Shown: in pieces, positions 16,706 through 24,539 of the stretch | Numbering within the stretch: position 1 is the first letter of the stretch | How the letters are laid out: every line of letters begins with the position of its first letter | NCBI GenBank assembly: GCA_017532885.1 | Contig: JAFXIS010000003.1 | Location: 1-27,784, forward strand | DNA length: 27,784 nucleotides | Source: Alistipes sp. | Lineage (GTDB): Bacteria > Bacteroidota > Bacteroidia > Bacteroidales > Rikenellaceae | Reading direction: 5' to 3' | Program-made: the position numbers and the translations under genes | Notes under the pieces: generated by a model | What the model was told of the DNA's origin: nothing | Database searches by the model: none | Seen by the model: only the letters and a program-made list of their open reading frames with translations

Positions 16706-17923
16706 GTGAAGGAGTTTGAAACATATATATTACCAAACGGCATAAAAGGTATACATCGCCGCGTAAAATCAAGCATCACGCACTGCGCTTTGGTGGTAAA
16801 TGCCGGCACGCGTGACGAACAGACAGACGAATACGGCTTGGCGCACTTCGCCGAGCATGCCTTCTTTAAGGGTACGACCCATCGCAAGGCTTATCAGGTA
16901 AATTGCCGCTTGGAAAACTTGGGTGGAGAGTTAAATGCCTACACCACAAAGGAGGATACAACCATTCATGCTACCACGCTGCGAGGCGATTTCTCGAAAG
17001 CTGTGGAGCTGATTGCCGATGTGGCTTTTCACTCGACATTTCCCGAAAAGGAACTTACGAAGGAGAGGGAGGTCATCATCGACGAGATAAACACTTACAA
17101 GGATTCGCCCGCCGATATGATATTCGATTCGTTTGACGATATGATATTTGCAGGCTCAGAGTTGGGGCATAATATTTTAGGCACAAAAGCCTCATTAGCA
17201 AAGTATTCAACCAATCATATAAAGCAATTCATCACTCGCACACATACTACCGACCAGATGGTATTTTCATCTATCGGCAACCTTTCGGTGGGAGCTGTCG
17301 AGAAGGTCGCAATGCGATATTTGGCGGAGCAACCCACCTCGAAACGAAATTTTCAGCGTAGCACGCCACCTTTGGTTGAGCCATTCGAGAAGTGCCTCAA
17401 CAAGCATACGCACCAGACTCACTGCATAGTAGGAGCGAGGGCTTACGACATCAACGCCGAGAAGCGTCTGCCTCTGTCGCTGTTGATTAACATTTTGGGA
17501 GGTCCTTCGGCAAACTCGCGCCTTAATATTCTGCTGCGAGAGAAGAATGGCTTGTCGTACAATATCGAGGCGGCATACACGCCTTATAACGACTGCGGTG
17601 CCGTGGCTATTTATTTCAGTTGCGACCACCACAATGCCGACCTGTGTCGCGAGCTGATTGACAAGGAGTTGCATGCATTGCGCACATCGCGTCTTACATC
17701 GCGTCAGCTATCGCTCATAAAGCGTCAATTCTTGGCACAGATGGCGATTTCGATGGAGAATAACGAGGGTTATATGCTTGGCGCAGGCAAGAGTTATCTT
17801 GTTCACGACGAGATAGATACGCTGGAGGAGGTTTACAAGAAGGTTTCGGCCGTCACGGCAGAACAGATTATGGAGGTTGCCGAGGAGATTTTCTCGCGGC
17901 CCTCAACGCTGATATATAGATAA
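16706..17923 (+). CDS. M16 family (insulinase-type) zinc peptidase
   Basis: The inverted zinc motif is HFAEH in GLAHFAEHAFFKGT (H47, E50, H51). The downstream glutamate is in EREVIIDEINTYKDSP, so the catalytic site is complete. The C-terminal half has the usual GGPSANSRLNILLREKNGLSYNIEA segment. At 405 residues it corresponds to one M16 unit, as in processing-peptidase-like proteins. There is no signal peptide, so it should act in the cytoplasm on peptides. The GTG at 16706 is the start that keeps the conserved N-terminus (KEFETYILPNGIK). It lies 4 bases after uvrA and is probably translated from the same transcript. The physiological substrate is unknown. Confidence 0.9.
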   Translation: MKEFETYILPNGIKGIHRRVKSSITHCALVVNAGTRDEQTDEYGLAHFAEHAFFKGTTHRKAYQVNCRLENLGGELNAYTTKEDTTIHATTLRGDFSKAVELIADVAFHSTFPEKELTKEREVIIDEINTYKDSPADMIFDSFDDMIFAGSELGHNILGTKASLAKYSTNHIKQFITRTHTTDQMVFSSIGNLSVGAVEKVAMRYLAEQPTSKRNFQRSTPPLVEPFEKCLNKHTHQTHCIVGARAYDINAEKRLPLSLLINILGGPSANSRLNILLREKNGLSYNIEAAYTPYNDCGAVAIYFSCDHHNADLCRELIDKELHALRTSRLTSRQLSLIKRQFLAQMAISMENNEGYMLGAGKSYLVHDEIDTLEEVYKKVSAVTAEQIMEVAEEIFSRPSTLIYR

Positions 17924-17928
17924 AGGGG

Positions 17929-18082
17929 AATTCAAAATTCAAAATTCAAAATTTTTGGCTAACGCACCGACATATTCTCTATAATTTTCAACAAGTTATA
18001 TTTCGTGTGATATTTTTATAATTGATATTTTTTGTAGTAATTACCGCCCCGAAGGTCAATTTTGAATTTTGAATTTTGAATT
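17929..18082. repeat. 154-bp segment bounded by perfect 25-bp inverted repeats
   Basis: The left arm (17929-17953) is an (AATTCAAA)n array. The right arm (18058-18082) is its exact reverse complement. They enclose 104 bases of AT-rich DNA without a reading frame. The segment fills most of the gap between the M16 gene and the O-methyltransferase gene; the right arm ends 15 bases before the ATG at 18098. I see no clear target-site duplication. It could be a small non-autonomous element, or two arrays that arose independently. Confidence 0.7.
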
Positions 18083-18097
18083 AATAATTATACGCCT

Positions 18098-18733
18098 ATG
18101 GACTTATTGGAAAAATATATTCACGAAAATTCATCGGCAGAGGATGCTCTGCTGCACGAGTTGGACCGCGAGACGCACCTCAGGGTAATAAATCCCCGTA
18201 TGATTTCGGGCCATATTCAGGGTAAGCTGTTGGAATTGTTGGTTAAGATGTTCCGCCCGCAAAGAATACTCGAAATAGGCACTTTTACGGGTTATTCGGC
18301 TCTTTGCATGGCTGCCGGTTTGGAGGAGGGTGCAACAATCGACACCTGCGAGGTGGACGACGAGTTGGAGTGCATCGCACAATCATTCTTTGACCGTTCG
18401 CCACACGGGCATAAGATTCATCTGCACATCGGCTCGGCTTTGGAGATTGCTCCGCAGTTGGGCGGGCCGTTCGATATGGTATTTATCGATGGTGACAAGC
18501 GCGAATATCCCGCATACTACAATATGTTGATGGACAAGGGGTTGGTGCGTAGCGGCTCAATACTTTTGGCCGATAATATCCTATGGTACGGCAAGGTTGT
18601 GCAACCCGTACAGCACAATGACCACCACACGCAGGCTCTCATCGAGTTTAACCGTATGGTTGTCGAGGACGATAGGGTAGAGAGTGTCATCCTCCCCCTG
18701 CGCGACGGCATAAATATTATAAGGGTAAAATAG
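18098..18733 (+). CDS. Class I SAM-dependent O-methyltransferase (YrrM/COMT type)
   Basis: The 211-residue product has the SAM-binding motif LEIGTFTGYSALCMAAGL and the acidic residue of CEVDDELE. FDMVFIDGDKREYPAYY and ILLADNILWYGKV carry acidic residues expected to bind a metal, as in catechol O-methyltransferases. The bacterial family includes TrmR/YrrM, which methylates 5-hydroxyuridine in tRNA; a role on tRNA is possible but the family also contains small-molecule enzymes. It is cytoplasmic. The ATG at 18098 comes 15 bases after an inverted-repeat arm. The gene converges on the M56 gene. Confidence 0.88.
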   Translation: MDLLEKYIHENSSAEDALLHELDRETHLRVINPRMISGHIQGKLLELLVKMFRPQRILEIGTFTGYSALCMAAGLEEGATIDTCEVDDELECIAQSFFDRSPHGHKIHLHIGSALEIAPQLGGPFDMVFIDGDKREYPAYYNMLMDKGLVRSGSILLADNILWYGKVVQPVQHNDHHTQALIEFNRMVVEDDRVESVILPLRDGINIIRVK

Positions 18734-18751
18734 ATTCGCCAACCGACACAA

Positions 18752-18794
18752 TAAAAATGAGGCTATTCAACCATCGCGTGGCAGATAGCCTCAT
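18752..18794 (-). terminator. Terminator of the BlaI/M56 operon
   Basis: ATGAGGCTAT (18757-18766) pairs with ATAGCCTCAT (18785-18794) around an 18-base loop. Read on the minus strand, the stem is followed by a T-rich stretch (TTTTTATTG), so it ends transcription from the M56 gene, whose coding part ends at 18812. It may also block read-through from the O-methyltransferase gene. Confidence 0.8.
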
Positions 18795-18811
18795 TCAGTT
18801 TCTAATTAGTC

Positions 18812-20506
18812 CTACATATTTTGTGGAGCAGCAGGGCGTTTGGCTCTATCAACCTCGCTGACCCTAATGGGTATAGCTCGCACAATATACTCTTTCTCAT
18901 TATCTTCCAACGATGCAAACGAGCAATGGAAACTTCGCTGCGCCAACTCCTCTCGTAATTCTGCATAGGCTTCAAGAATGGTCTTTTGAATCTCCATATA
19001 TCGGCCTGCCGGCACATCTTTTACTGCTTCGATTGAAATTACGCCATTGCTTACAGGGTAATGCACTTCGCCCTTATCACGCGGAATGGTCTGCCAAGTA
19101 AAGTCTGCATAATTCGGATTCTTAATCTGTCGCTTACCATCTCTGTGCTCGGAATTATCAACAAAGGCCTTAACAATCTCTTTCAGCTCGCCCATTTCAA
19201 CCACTCCCTGCGTTCCATCCGGGCGTGTAGTCAATACTTTACCACGAGCATTAACGAAGAGCGTGAGCAAATTACGACTTGTCATAATATAATCGGTAAC
19301 CGAGATAACCTCGGATGACGAGTTGGTCGAGGATGACGATAAACCCTTTAACAACTCTTTTGGCACATCATACTGAACTCTCAACATATTTGCCTCGCGT
19401 GCCATCTCCTTGATTTCCCTTATTTTGCCCATCGGAACATCATCATCGGCCTTGATAGAGAGTATTGCCGCAGCCCCCATCTTCTCGCGAGCCTGCTGTA
19501 ACTTAGACAACAACTGCTCTTTCTTAACTTCCAGGCCATTAAACAATAGTTTACCATCGGCCGATATATAGACCTCTGCTTTGTTTTCATCGACTTGGTT
19601 ATTTTCTCTCTGCTGAGGAAGAACAATCTCTGCTTCGGCACGCACCGCACCAAAAGCTAAAATCATAGCCGCAACCATCGGAAGCACCATACTAAGGCGC
19701 AAGAAAGAGAACTTTCCTTTCTTAAATTTTGTCATCATAATAAAGCGTTTTTTAGTGATTTGACTTCTCAACCCGCAAGTTATATCCGGATTATAACCGA
19801 AGAGTTGACGGAAAATGATTTTTCTATATTCTTGAACATCGTAACCTTCACTCAACACATCGCTATCAGCCTCCCACTCTTGTACTTGAATTAGCATATT
19901 GCCCATAATCCACACAAAAGGGTTGAACCACACAACACACCGCATAAACTCCACTATAATGCGTTCAGCGGTATGATGATGGCGTATATGACTCGCCTCA
20001 TGAGCCACAATCTGCTCGCGTTCAATGCCTTGAATCGAGGAATTGAGAAATATTGTTCGCCAGAAAGAGAATGGCTCACGCACCTGCACACTCTCGGCCA
20101 CAGCGTATGCCTCATAGAAAGTTAATTGAGATTGCATTCGCAGACGCTGAATCTGGTATATCCGCCATGAGAAACGAATTAGATTAAAGCCCGCAATGAC
20201 AAAATATATCACCAATATAACCGACCAAAAAAGTTTACTCCAATTTATTGGCTGTGGCACATCAGGAGCCGCCACGGCGACAGACAATTGTTCGGGTGCT
20301 GCAACCACTGGAATCTCCAAATATACCGTTTCGGCAGGGTATAACGGCAACTCCATAATTGGAATCGCGACACCAAGCAGTGTCGTCAATACCAGATAAA
20401 GACACGATGCACGATGTGACACACGCCCTTCCAAAACGAGTTTATATAACGCAAGAAAGAGGGCACAACAGACCAAACTCTCCAATATGTATTGAACAGC
20501 AGACAT
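18812..20506 (-). CDS. M56 (BlaR1-type) sensor peptidase with two ExbD-like domains
   Basis: The 564-residue membrane protein starts with hydrophobic spans at about residues 5-22, 33-50 and 92-112. The zinc site HEASHIRHHH (H169, E170, H173) and a downstream EWEAD (E212) match M56 peptidases of the BlaR1/MecR1 type. A further span lies at about 268-290. The segment after it is expected to be extracytoplasmic, but it has no penicillin-binding motifs. Instead, residues about 310-383 (VYISADGKLLFNG ... KADDDVPMGKIREIKEMAREAN) look like an ExbD/TolR periplasmic domain. Residues about 411-552 (LLTLFVNARGKVL ... VSNGVISI ... IQKTILEAYAELREEL ... IPIRVSE) resemble the other ExbD paralogue of Bacteroidota. 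It overlaps the upstream blaI-like gene by one base (TAATG). Its signal is unknown. Confidence 0.85.
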   Translation of the reverse strand: MSAVQYILESLVCCALFLALYKLVLEGRVSHRASCLYLVLTTLLGVAIPIMELPLYPAETVYLEIPVVAAPEQLSVAVAAPDVPQPINWSKLFWSVILVIYFVIAGFNLIRFSWRIYQIQRLRMQSQLTFYEAYAVAESVQVREPFSFWRTIFLNSSIQGIEREQIVAHEASHIRHHHTAERIIVEFMRCVVWFNPFVWIMGNMLIQVQEWEADSDVLSEGYDVQEYRKIIFRQLFGYNPDITCGLRSQITKKRFIMMTKFKKGKFSFLRLSMVLPMVAAMILAFGAVRAEAEIVLPQQRENNQVDENKAEVYISADGKLLFNGLEVKKEQLLSKLQQAREKMGAAAILSIKADDDVPMGKIREIKEMAREANMLRVQYDVPKELLKGLSSSSTNSSSEVISVTDYIMTSRNLLTLFVNARGKVLTTRPDGTQGVVEMGELKEIVKAFVDNSEHRDGKRQIKNPNYADFTWQTIPRDKGEVHYPVSNGVISIEAVKDVPAGRYMEIQKTILEAYAELREELAQRSFHCSFASLEDNEKEYIVRAIPIRVSEVDRAKRPAAPQNM

Positions 20507-20889
20507 TATTTCTTATCATTTAACAGATTCAAAATTTCATCAACCTCTTCGACAGATATTGAGTTGTTGCTTGACAAGAACGACATCATACGGCTTGCCG
20601 AACCTCCAAAAAAGTTATTCAACACCGACGACATAAAGCCTCCGGTATAGGTATCTCTATCAATAATGGGGTAGTACTCGTGGCTCTTACCATAAGAACG
20701 ATGCCCGACAAAACCTTTCTTCTCTAATATACGAACAATAGTAGAAACGGTATTATAAGCCGGTTTAGGGTGGGGCATCTCCTCCAAAATATCATTCACA
20801 AATCCCACTTCGCGATTCCACAAAATCTGCATAATCTCCAATTCTGCACGCGTAAGTTCTTGTGGGCGTTCTTTCATTCTCGCTGTCAT
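20506..20889 (-). CDS. BlaI/MecI-family transcriptional repressor
   Basis: This 127-residue winged-helix protein begins with the family segment ELTRAELEIMQILW and contains PAYNTVSTIVRILEKKGFVGHRSYGKSHEYYP, the recognition helix and wing. The C-terminal part (SFLSSNNSISVEEVDEILNLL) is the dimerisation region. BlaI-type repressors are inactivated by cleavage after their membrane peptidase partner is triggered. Here the partner gene starts on the last base of its stop codon, so the two are co-transcribed and probably translationally coupled. Three 16-bp palindromes overlap the promoter upstream, which points to autorepression. There is no beta-lactamase gene beside it. Confidence 0.93.
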   Translation of the reverse strand: MTARMKERPQELTRAELEIMQILWNREVGFVNDILEEMPHPKPAYNTVSTIVRILEKKGFVGHRSYGKSHEYYPIIDRDTYTGGFMSSVLNNFFGGSASRMMSFLSSNNSISVEEVDEILNLLNDKK

Positions 20890-20932
20890 ATCTCTTTGAA
20901 TTTTTGTTTATAAATAAAAGGTTACAATATTC

Positions 20933-21006
20933 AACTAATAGTTTAGTTCATTTTCCTGATGCGAAGATATAACTAATATTTTAGTTTTACAACTAATTGT
21001 TTAGTT
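20933..21006 (-). promoter_or_regulatory. Three BlaI-type operators overlapping the promoter
   Basis: Three copies of AACTAATNNTTTAGTT, a 16-bp palindrome with conserved AACTAA and TTAGTT arms, lie at 20933-20948, 20971-20986 and 20991-21006. The two upstream copies are 20 bp apart start to start, about two helical turns. On the minus strand a promoter fits between them: TTG at 20990-20992, a 20-bp spacer and TATCTTCG at 20962-20969, with one mismatch to the -7 consensus. One palindrome overlaps the -33 region, one fills the spacer and one lies downstream of the start site. A dimeric repressor on these sites would block transcription. Confidence 0.8.
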
Positions 21007-21016
21007 ATTTTTGCAA

Positions 21017-21049
21017 GAAAAAAAATACTATGTACAAAAGTACATAGTA
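21017..21049 (-). terminator. Terminator of the MFS gene
   Basis: TACTATGTAC (21026-21035) and GTACATAGTA (21040-21049) form a perfect 10-bp stem with a 4-base loop. On the minus strand a run of nine T follows. It ends transcripts coming from the MFS gene just before the blaI operator region. Confidence 0.85.
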
Positions 21050-21093
21050 AAATTATAACGGAATTATAATATTTAGGCTTGTTACTAAAAAAT

Positions 21094-21172
21094 AGATTCT
21101 CACGCATTTGTTTTTCATCATCTGAGAAGTGTAGCGACGCGAAAGTCTAAAAAACAAATGCTCAGAATGACA
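21094..21172 (-). repeat. Compound intergenic repeat, copy B
   Basis: This is the same six-block plan as at 203-290, read on the minus strand. X (GTCATTCTGAGC) is at 21160-21171, B at 21149-21159, Y' at 21141-21148, X' at 21116-21127, B' at 21106-21115 and Y (GCGTGAGAATCT) at 21094-21105. The B pair differs in sequence from copy A (ATTTGTTTTTT with AAAAACAAAT), yet the two halves still complement each other. It lies in the 3' trailer of the MFS gene. Confidence 0.65.
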
Positions 21173-21196
21173 TTACAAGCCATAGAGAAAATATGT

Positions 21197-22414
21197 CTAT
21201 TTTTTCTCGCGGCTGATATAATAGGTCATCACTCCGCCCGCAAGATAGATACCCGACAAAGTCCACACAATACCTTCGTAGCCGAGAGGCTCTTTGAGCA
21301 ATTTAACGAGTAGTGGGCCAACAAATGCCGCCATACCGGCACCGAGATTGAGCACCGAGACGGCTGCGCCCTTACGCTTCTCGACCAGCGAAGGCACCAA
21401 CGCACCCACAGGCACAAAGCCTGCCAAAAGCACGCCCCAAAGGCAGCCACAGAGCAGAATAAACCAAAACTCATTGCATATCATCGGCGAATAATAGAAT
21501 AACAGCACACTCGCTGCACAGCCTCCGCAGCCGAAAAATCCTACGGTACGCCCCCAGCCTATGCGGTCGCCCACAACACCGAAGACGAGGTTGAATATGA
21601 TATTGCAGAAGAAGGCTGCACCCCAAATCGTAGCCCACGCACTATCATCAATGCCATACGACATCAAATAGAGCGGCATAAAGACCAGAAAAGCGAAATA
21701 CGATAGGGTATTTATCATTCTCACAATACCGCCCATCAGCACCTTCGGCTCATCTTTGATAATCGACAAGCCTCGCACCAACTCCTTGATTTTTGAGCCG
21801 TTACCCCTATTTTCTGCCGCTGAGTCATCGCCTCCAAAGAGGTTTTTATCCTCCGAGCGATTGAGCCACAGAGCCATAGCCGCTCCCACCGAAGCAAACG
21901 CAACTGCGGTCCACAATGCCGGCACGACACCGAACTCCGTCTTGGCAAAGGCACCATAATAGGCACCCAAAACATCCATACCACCCGTACACATCACCCA
22001 AAACCAACCTTGTGCCGTTCCCAGCTCGCTTTTGCCCACGCGGTAGGTTATCCACACGATGAAAGTATAGGCAAAGAGTGGATAAGCCAAGCCCTTCATG
22101 GCATAGGTCGCAACCAAGATGGGGTAGTTCATATTGGTCATTCCCACGCCCGCAAAGAGTGCCATGCCAACGGCAAAGAGCAGATAACCAATGGTCATCG
22201 TGCGCCTCACGCCAACGGTCTCGGCAATGACGCCCGACAGCCACGACGAGAGCGCTACGGCAATGCCATATACGGTGAATAACAGCTCGTTATCCATGCC
22301 TTGCTGCTGGATATATTTGCTGAGCCATGTCTGTTCGATACCGACACCCATAGTGAATATCAGGATTCCCAAGAAGCCCCACGCAAGCGATTTGGGCAAG
22401 CCGAATGATTTCAT
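21197..22414 (-). CDS. MFS transporter, polyol permease type
   Basis: The 405-residue protein has about 12 hydrophobic segments. The N-terminal GFLGILIFTMGVGIEQTWLSKYI, then FTVYGIAVALSSWLSGVIAETVGVRRTM and YPLFAYTFIVWITY, resemble the MFS group of ribitol, arabitol and related polyol transporters (RbtT/DalT/CsbX type). A charged loop near the middle (SEDKNLFGGDDSAAENRGNGSKIKE) separates the two six-helix halves. Substrate specificity cannot be read from the sequence. The gene is alone, with its own terminator and a -7-like box, and is flanked on both sides by copies of the compound repeat in the same orientation. Confidence 0.85.
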   Translation of the reverse strand: MKSFGLPKSLAWGFLGILIFTMGVGIEQTWLSKYIQQQGMDNELLFTVYGIAVALSSWLSGVIAETVGVRRTMTIGYLLFAVGMALFAGVGMTNMNYPILVATYAMKGLAYPLFAYTFIVWITYRVGKSELGTAQGWFWVMCTGGMDVLGAYYGAFAKTEFGVVPALWTAVAFASVGAAMALWLNRSEDKNLFGGDDSAAENRGNGSKIKELVRGLSIIKDEPKVLMGGIVRMINTLSYFAFLVFMPLYLMSYGIDDSAWATIWGAAFFCNIIFNLVFGVVGDRIGWGRTVGFFGCGGCAASVLLFYYSPMICNEFWFILLCGCLWGVLLAGFVPVGALVPSLVEKRKGAAVSVLNLGAGMAAFVGPLLVKLLKEPLGYEGIVWTLSGIYLAGGVMTYYISREKK

Positions 22415-22442
22415 AGACGAAGTATTTATTATTTTGCGACCA

Positions 22443-22450
22443 CAAAGATA
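22443..22450 (-). promoter_or_regulatory. Candidate -7 box of the MFS gene
   Basis: On the minus strand this is TATCTTTG, a perfect -7 match, 28 bases before the ATG at 22414. The only -33 candidate is a TTTA 22 bp upstream, so the promoter is partly supported. Confidence 0.45.
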
Positions 22451-22494
22451 CGAAATTTTTGGATAGTGGGATTAAAGAGGAAAGAGGAGGGGGC

Positions 22495-22619
22495 AAAATT
22501 CAAAATTGAGATTCTCACGCAAAACTGCGTTTTGCTCAGAATGACGGATTGGCTACCACTTTTCGTCACTCTGAGGGAGCGGATGCGACCGTGAGAGTCT
22601 AAAAAATATACCGTCATGC
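22495..22619. repeat. (AATTCAAA) unit and compound intergenic repeat, copy C
   Basis: A short AAAATTCAAAATT unit (22495-22507) runs into a compound repeat. AGATTCTCACGC lies at 22509-22520, an AAAAC-tgc-GTTTT hairpin at 22521-22533 and GCTCAGAATGACG at 22534-22546. CGTCACTCTGAG at 22564-22575 and GTGAGAGTCT at 22591-22600 follow. The blocks are those of copies A and B, but one B pair has closed into a local hairpin and the far end has decayed. The rest of the 351-base gap between the MFS and pgm genes holds a -7 box near the MFS start and a terminator; no gene is seen. Confidence 0.65.
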
Positions 22620-22679
22620 CACAATTTACATATGCATGGCATTGCAGATCCCGGTTACACCCTCAATAAATACCCACAC

Positions 22680-22710
22680 AAAAAAGCCACCCCCAAAAAG
22701 CGGAGGTGGC
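22680..22710 (-). terminator. Terminator of the phospho-sugar mutase gene
   Basis: GCCACCcCC (22686-22694) pairs with GGaGGTGGC (22702-22710), with one mismatch and a 7-base loop. On the minus strand a run of six T follows. It lies about 55 bases past the gene's stop. Confidence 0.85.
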
Positions 22711-22765
22711 AGGTAGACTTACGATAAGCCTGACTAAATATCCTTATTATATAATATAAAAGGTA

Positions 22766-24511
22766 TTAAATCAGCTTAAGGTCCTTCTTAATTCTCTCAA
22801 TCTTAGCATCGAGGCGCGCCTCAACTGTGTCGTACTCGGCAACCGAAGCCAAAGGCTCCTTAACACCGAAGTAGAACTTAATCTTAGGCTCGGTACCCGA
22901 AGGACGAACCGAAACGATAGTACCATCGGCTGTAATCCACTGCAAAACATTGCTTGAGTCCTGCTCGATAGGGGTGCGAACACCGCTGCGGACATTCAAC
23001 TCCTGCAACGACTTAAAGTCGCGGATAGTCAAGACCTCAGAGCCTGCCAACTCCTTGGGAGGATTCTCTCTAAAATCAACCATCATGCGCTGAATCTCCT
23101 CGGCACCCTCCTTGCCCTTGCGAACAACCGACACCAAAGACTCGCGATAGAAGCCATACTTCACATACAACTCCTGCAACCACTCGTAAAGCGTAAGACC
23201 CATAGTATCCTTTGCCCACGCAGCAGCCTCTGCAGCCAAAGCACATGCCGAAACGGCATCCTTATCGCGCACATAGTCACCAGCCAAGTAGCCGAAGCTC
23301 TCCTCGCCACCGCCGATATACTTCGCCTTACCCTCATTCTCGCGGATAATCTTTGCGATATACTTAAAGCCTGTGAGGCAGTCGTAGCACTTAACACCGA
23401 AGTGCTCGGCTACGGCGTTAGGCATCATAGAGGTTACGATTGTCTTTACAACATACTGATTACCATCCAAATCGCCACGCTCAGCCCAACGGGTAAGCTG
23501 GTAGCTCATCAACAGAGCCAAAGTCTGGTTACCATTCAAGAGCACATACTCACCCTGACCATTACGCAACGCTACACCCAAGCGGTCAGAGTCGGGGTCA
23601 GTAGCCAAAACAAGGTCGGCACCCTCCTTCTTTGCCAACTCGATAGCCATAGACATGGTCTTGCGCTCCTCGGGGTTGGGTGACTCTACGGTGGGGAAGT
23701 TACCATCGATAACCGCCTGCTCGGGCACCATTATAACATTGGTAAAGCCGAAGTTCTTGAGCGAAGCAGGTACCAATCGCATACCCGCACCATGGAGTGG
23801 AGTATAGACAATCTTCATATCGTGATACTTGGCAACACACTCCGGAGAGAGCTGAATATCGGCCTTAATGCGGTCGAGATATATCTTATCGAACTCCTCA
23901 CCGAGGATTGTGATGTTCTCGGGATTCTTGCCCGTCAAAACCTGCGCATTCTCGGTAATCTTTGCCACCTCGTCGATGATATTTACATCGTGCGGAGAGG
24001 TAACCTGCGAGCCATCAGTCCAATAGGCCTTATAACCGTTGTACTCCTTGGGGTTGTGTGACGCGGTAATCACTACACCCGAATGCAATTTAAGCTCGCG
24101 GATTGCGAAGCTAAGCTCGGGAGTAGGGCGCAAAGCGTCGAACAAAAATACCTCGAAATCATTCGAAGCAAAGATGTCGGCAACACGCTCCGCGAACATA
24201 CGAGAATTATTGCGGCTATCGTGAGCTACGGCTACGCGAACCTTCTCACCTGCAAAGTTCTTCTTCAAGTAATTCGCAAGTCCCTGAGTTGCAGCACCTA
24301 CGGTATAAATGTTCATGCGGTTGGTTCCTACACCCATAATACCGCGCAAGCCTCCTGTACCGAACTCCAAGTCCTTGTAAAAGCTCTCGGTAAGCTCCTT
24401 CATATCGTTGTCCATCAACAACTTAACCTGTGCTTTGGTAGCAGCATCATAATCTCCATCCATCCATTTCTGAGCTTTTGACAATACTGTAAGCTCCAAA
24501 TCGTTTGCCAT
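22766..24511 (-). CDS. Phospho-sugar mutase (phosphoglucomutase/phosphomannomutase type)
   Basis: This alpha-D-phosphohexomutase moves phosphate between C1 and C6 of hexoses through a phosphoserine. The catalytic serine is S151 in VITASHNPKEYNGYK. The metal loop is ATDPDSDRLG, the sugar-binding loop is GGGEESFGYLAGD, and the phosphate-binding loop near the C-terminus is RPSGTEPKIKFYF. The N-terminal LEFGTGGLRGIMG is typical of the longer PGM2-like group, as is the length of 581 residues. Glucose 1-phosphate/glucose 6-phosphate exchange is the likeliest reaction, but mannose or pentose phosphates cannot be excluded. It is cytoplasmic and monocistronic, divergent from dnaA across a 557-base gap. 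Confidence 0.93.
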   Translation of the reverse strand: MANDLELTVLSKAQKWMDGDYDAATKAQVKLLMDNDMKELTESFYKDLEFGTGGLRGIMGVGTNRMNIYTVGAATQGLANYLKKNFAGEKVRVAVAHDSRNNSRMFAERVADIFASNDFEVFLFDALRPTPELSFAIRELKLHSGVVITASHNPKEYNGYKAYWTDGSQVTSPHDVNIIDEVAKITENAQVLTGKNPENITILGEEFDKIYLDRIKADIQLSPECVAKYHDMKIVYTPLHGAGMRLVPASLKNFGFTNVIMVPEQAVIDGNFPTVESPNPEERKTMSMAIELAKKEGADLVLATDPDSDRLGVALRNGQGEYVLLNGNQTLALLMSYQLTRWAERGDLDGNQYVVKTIVTSMMPNAVAEHFGVKCYDCLTGFKYIAKIIRENEGKAKYIGGGEESFGYLAGDYVRDKDAVSACALAAEAAAWAKDTMGLTLYEWLQELYVKYGFYRESLVSVVRKGKEGAEEIQRMMVDFRENPPKELAGSEVLTIRDFKSLQELNVRSGVRTPIEQDSSNVLQWITADGTIVSVRPSGTEPKIKFYFGVKEPLASVAEYDTVEARLDAKIERIKKDLKLI

Positions 24512-24539
24512 ATTACTATAAGTTTTTGTTATGGTTAAT

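Noticed and set aside
18812..20889. Beta-lactam resistance sensor system
   Set aside because: The BlaI and M56 parts fit, but the M56 protein has no penicillin-binding sensor motifs and there is no beta-lactamase or PBP gene nearby.
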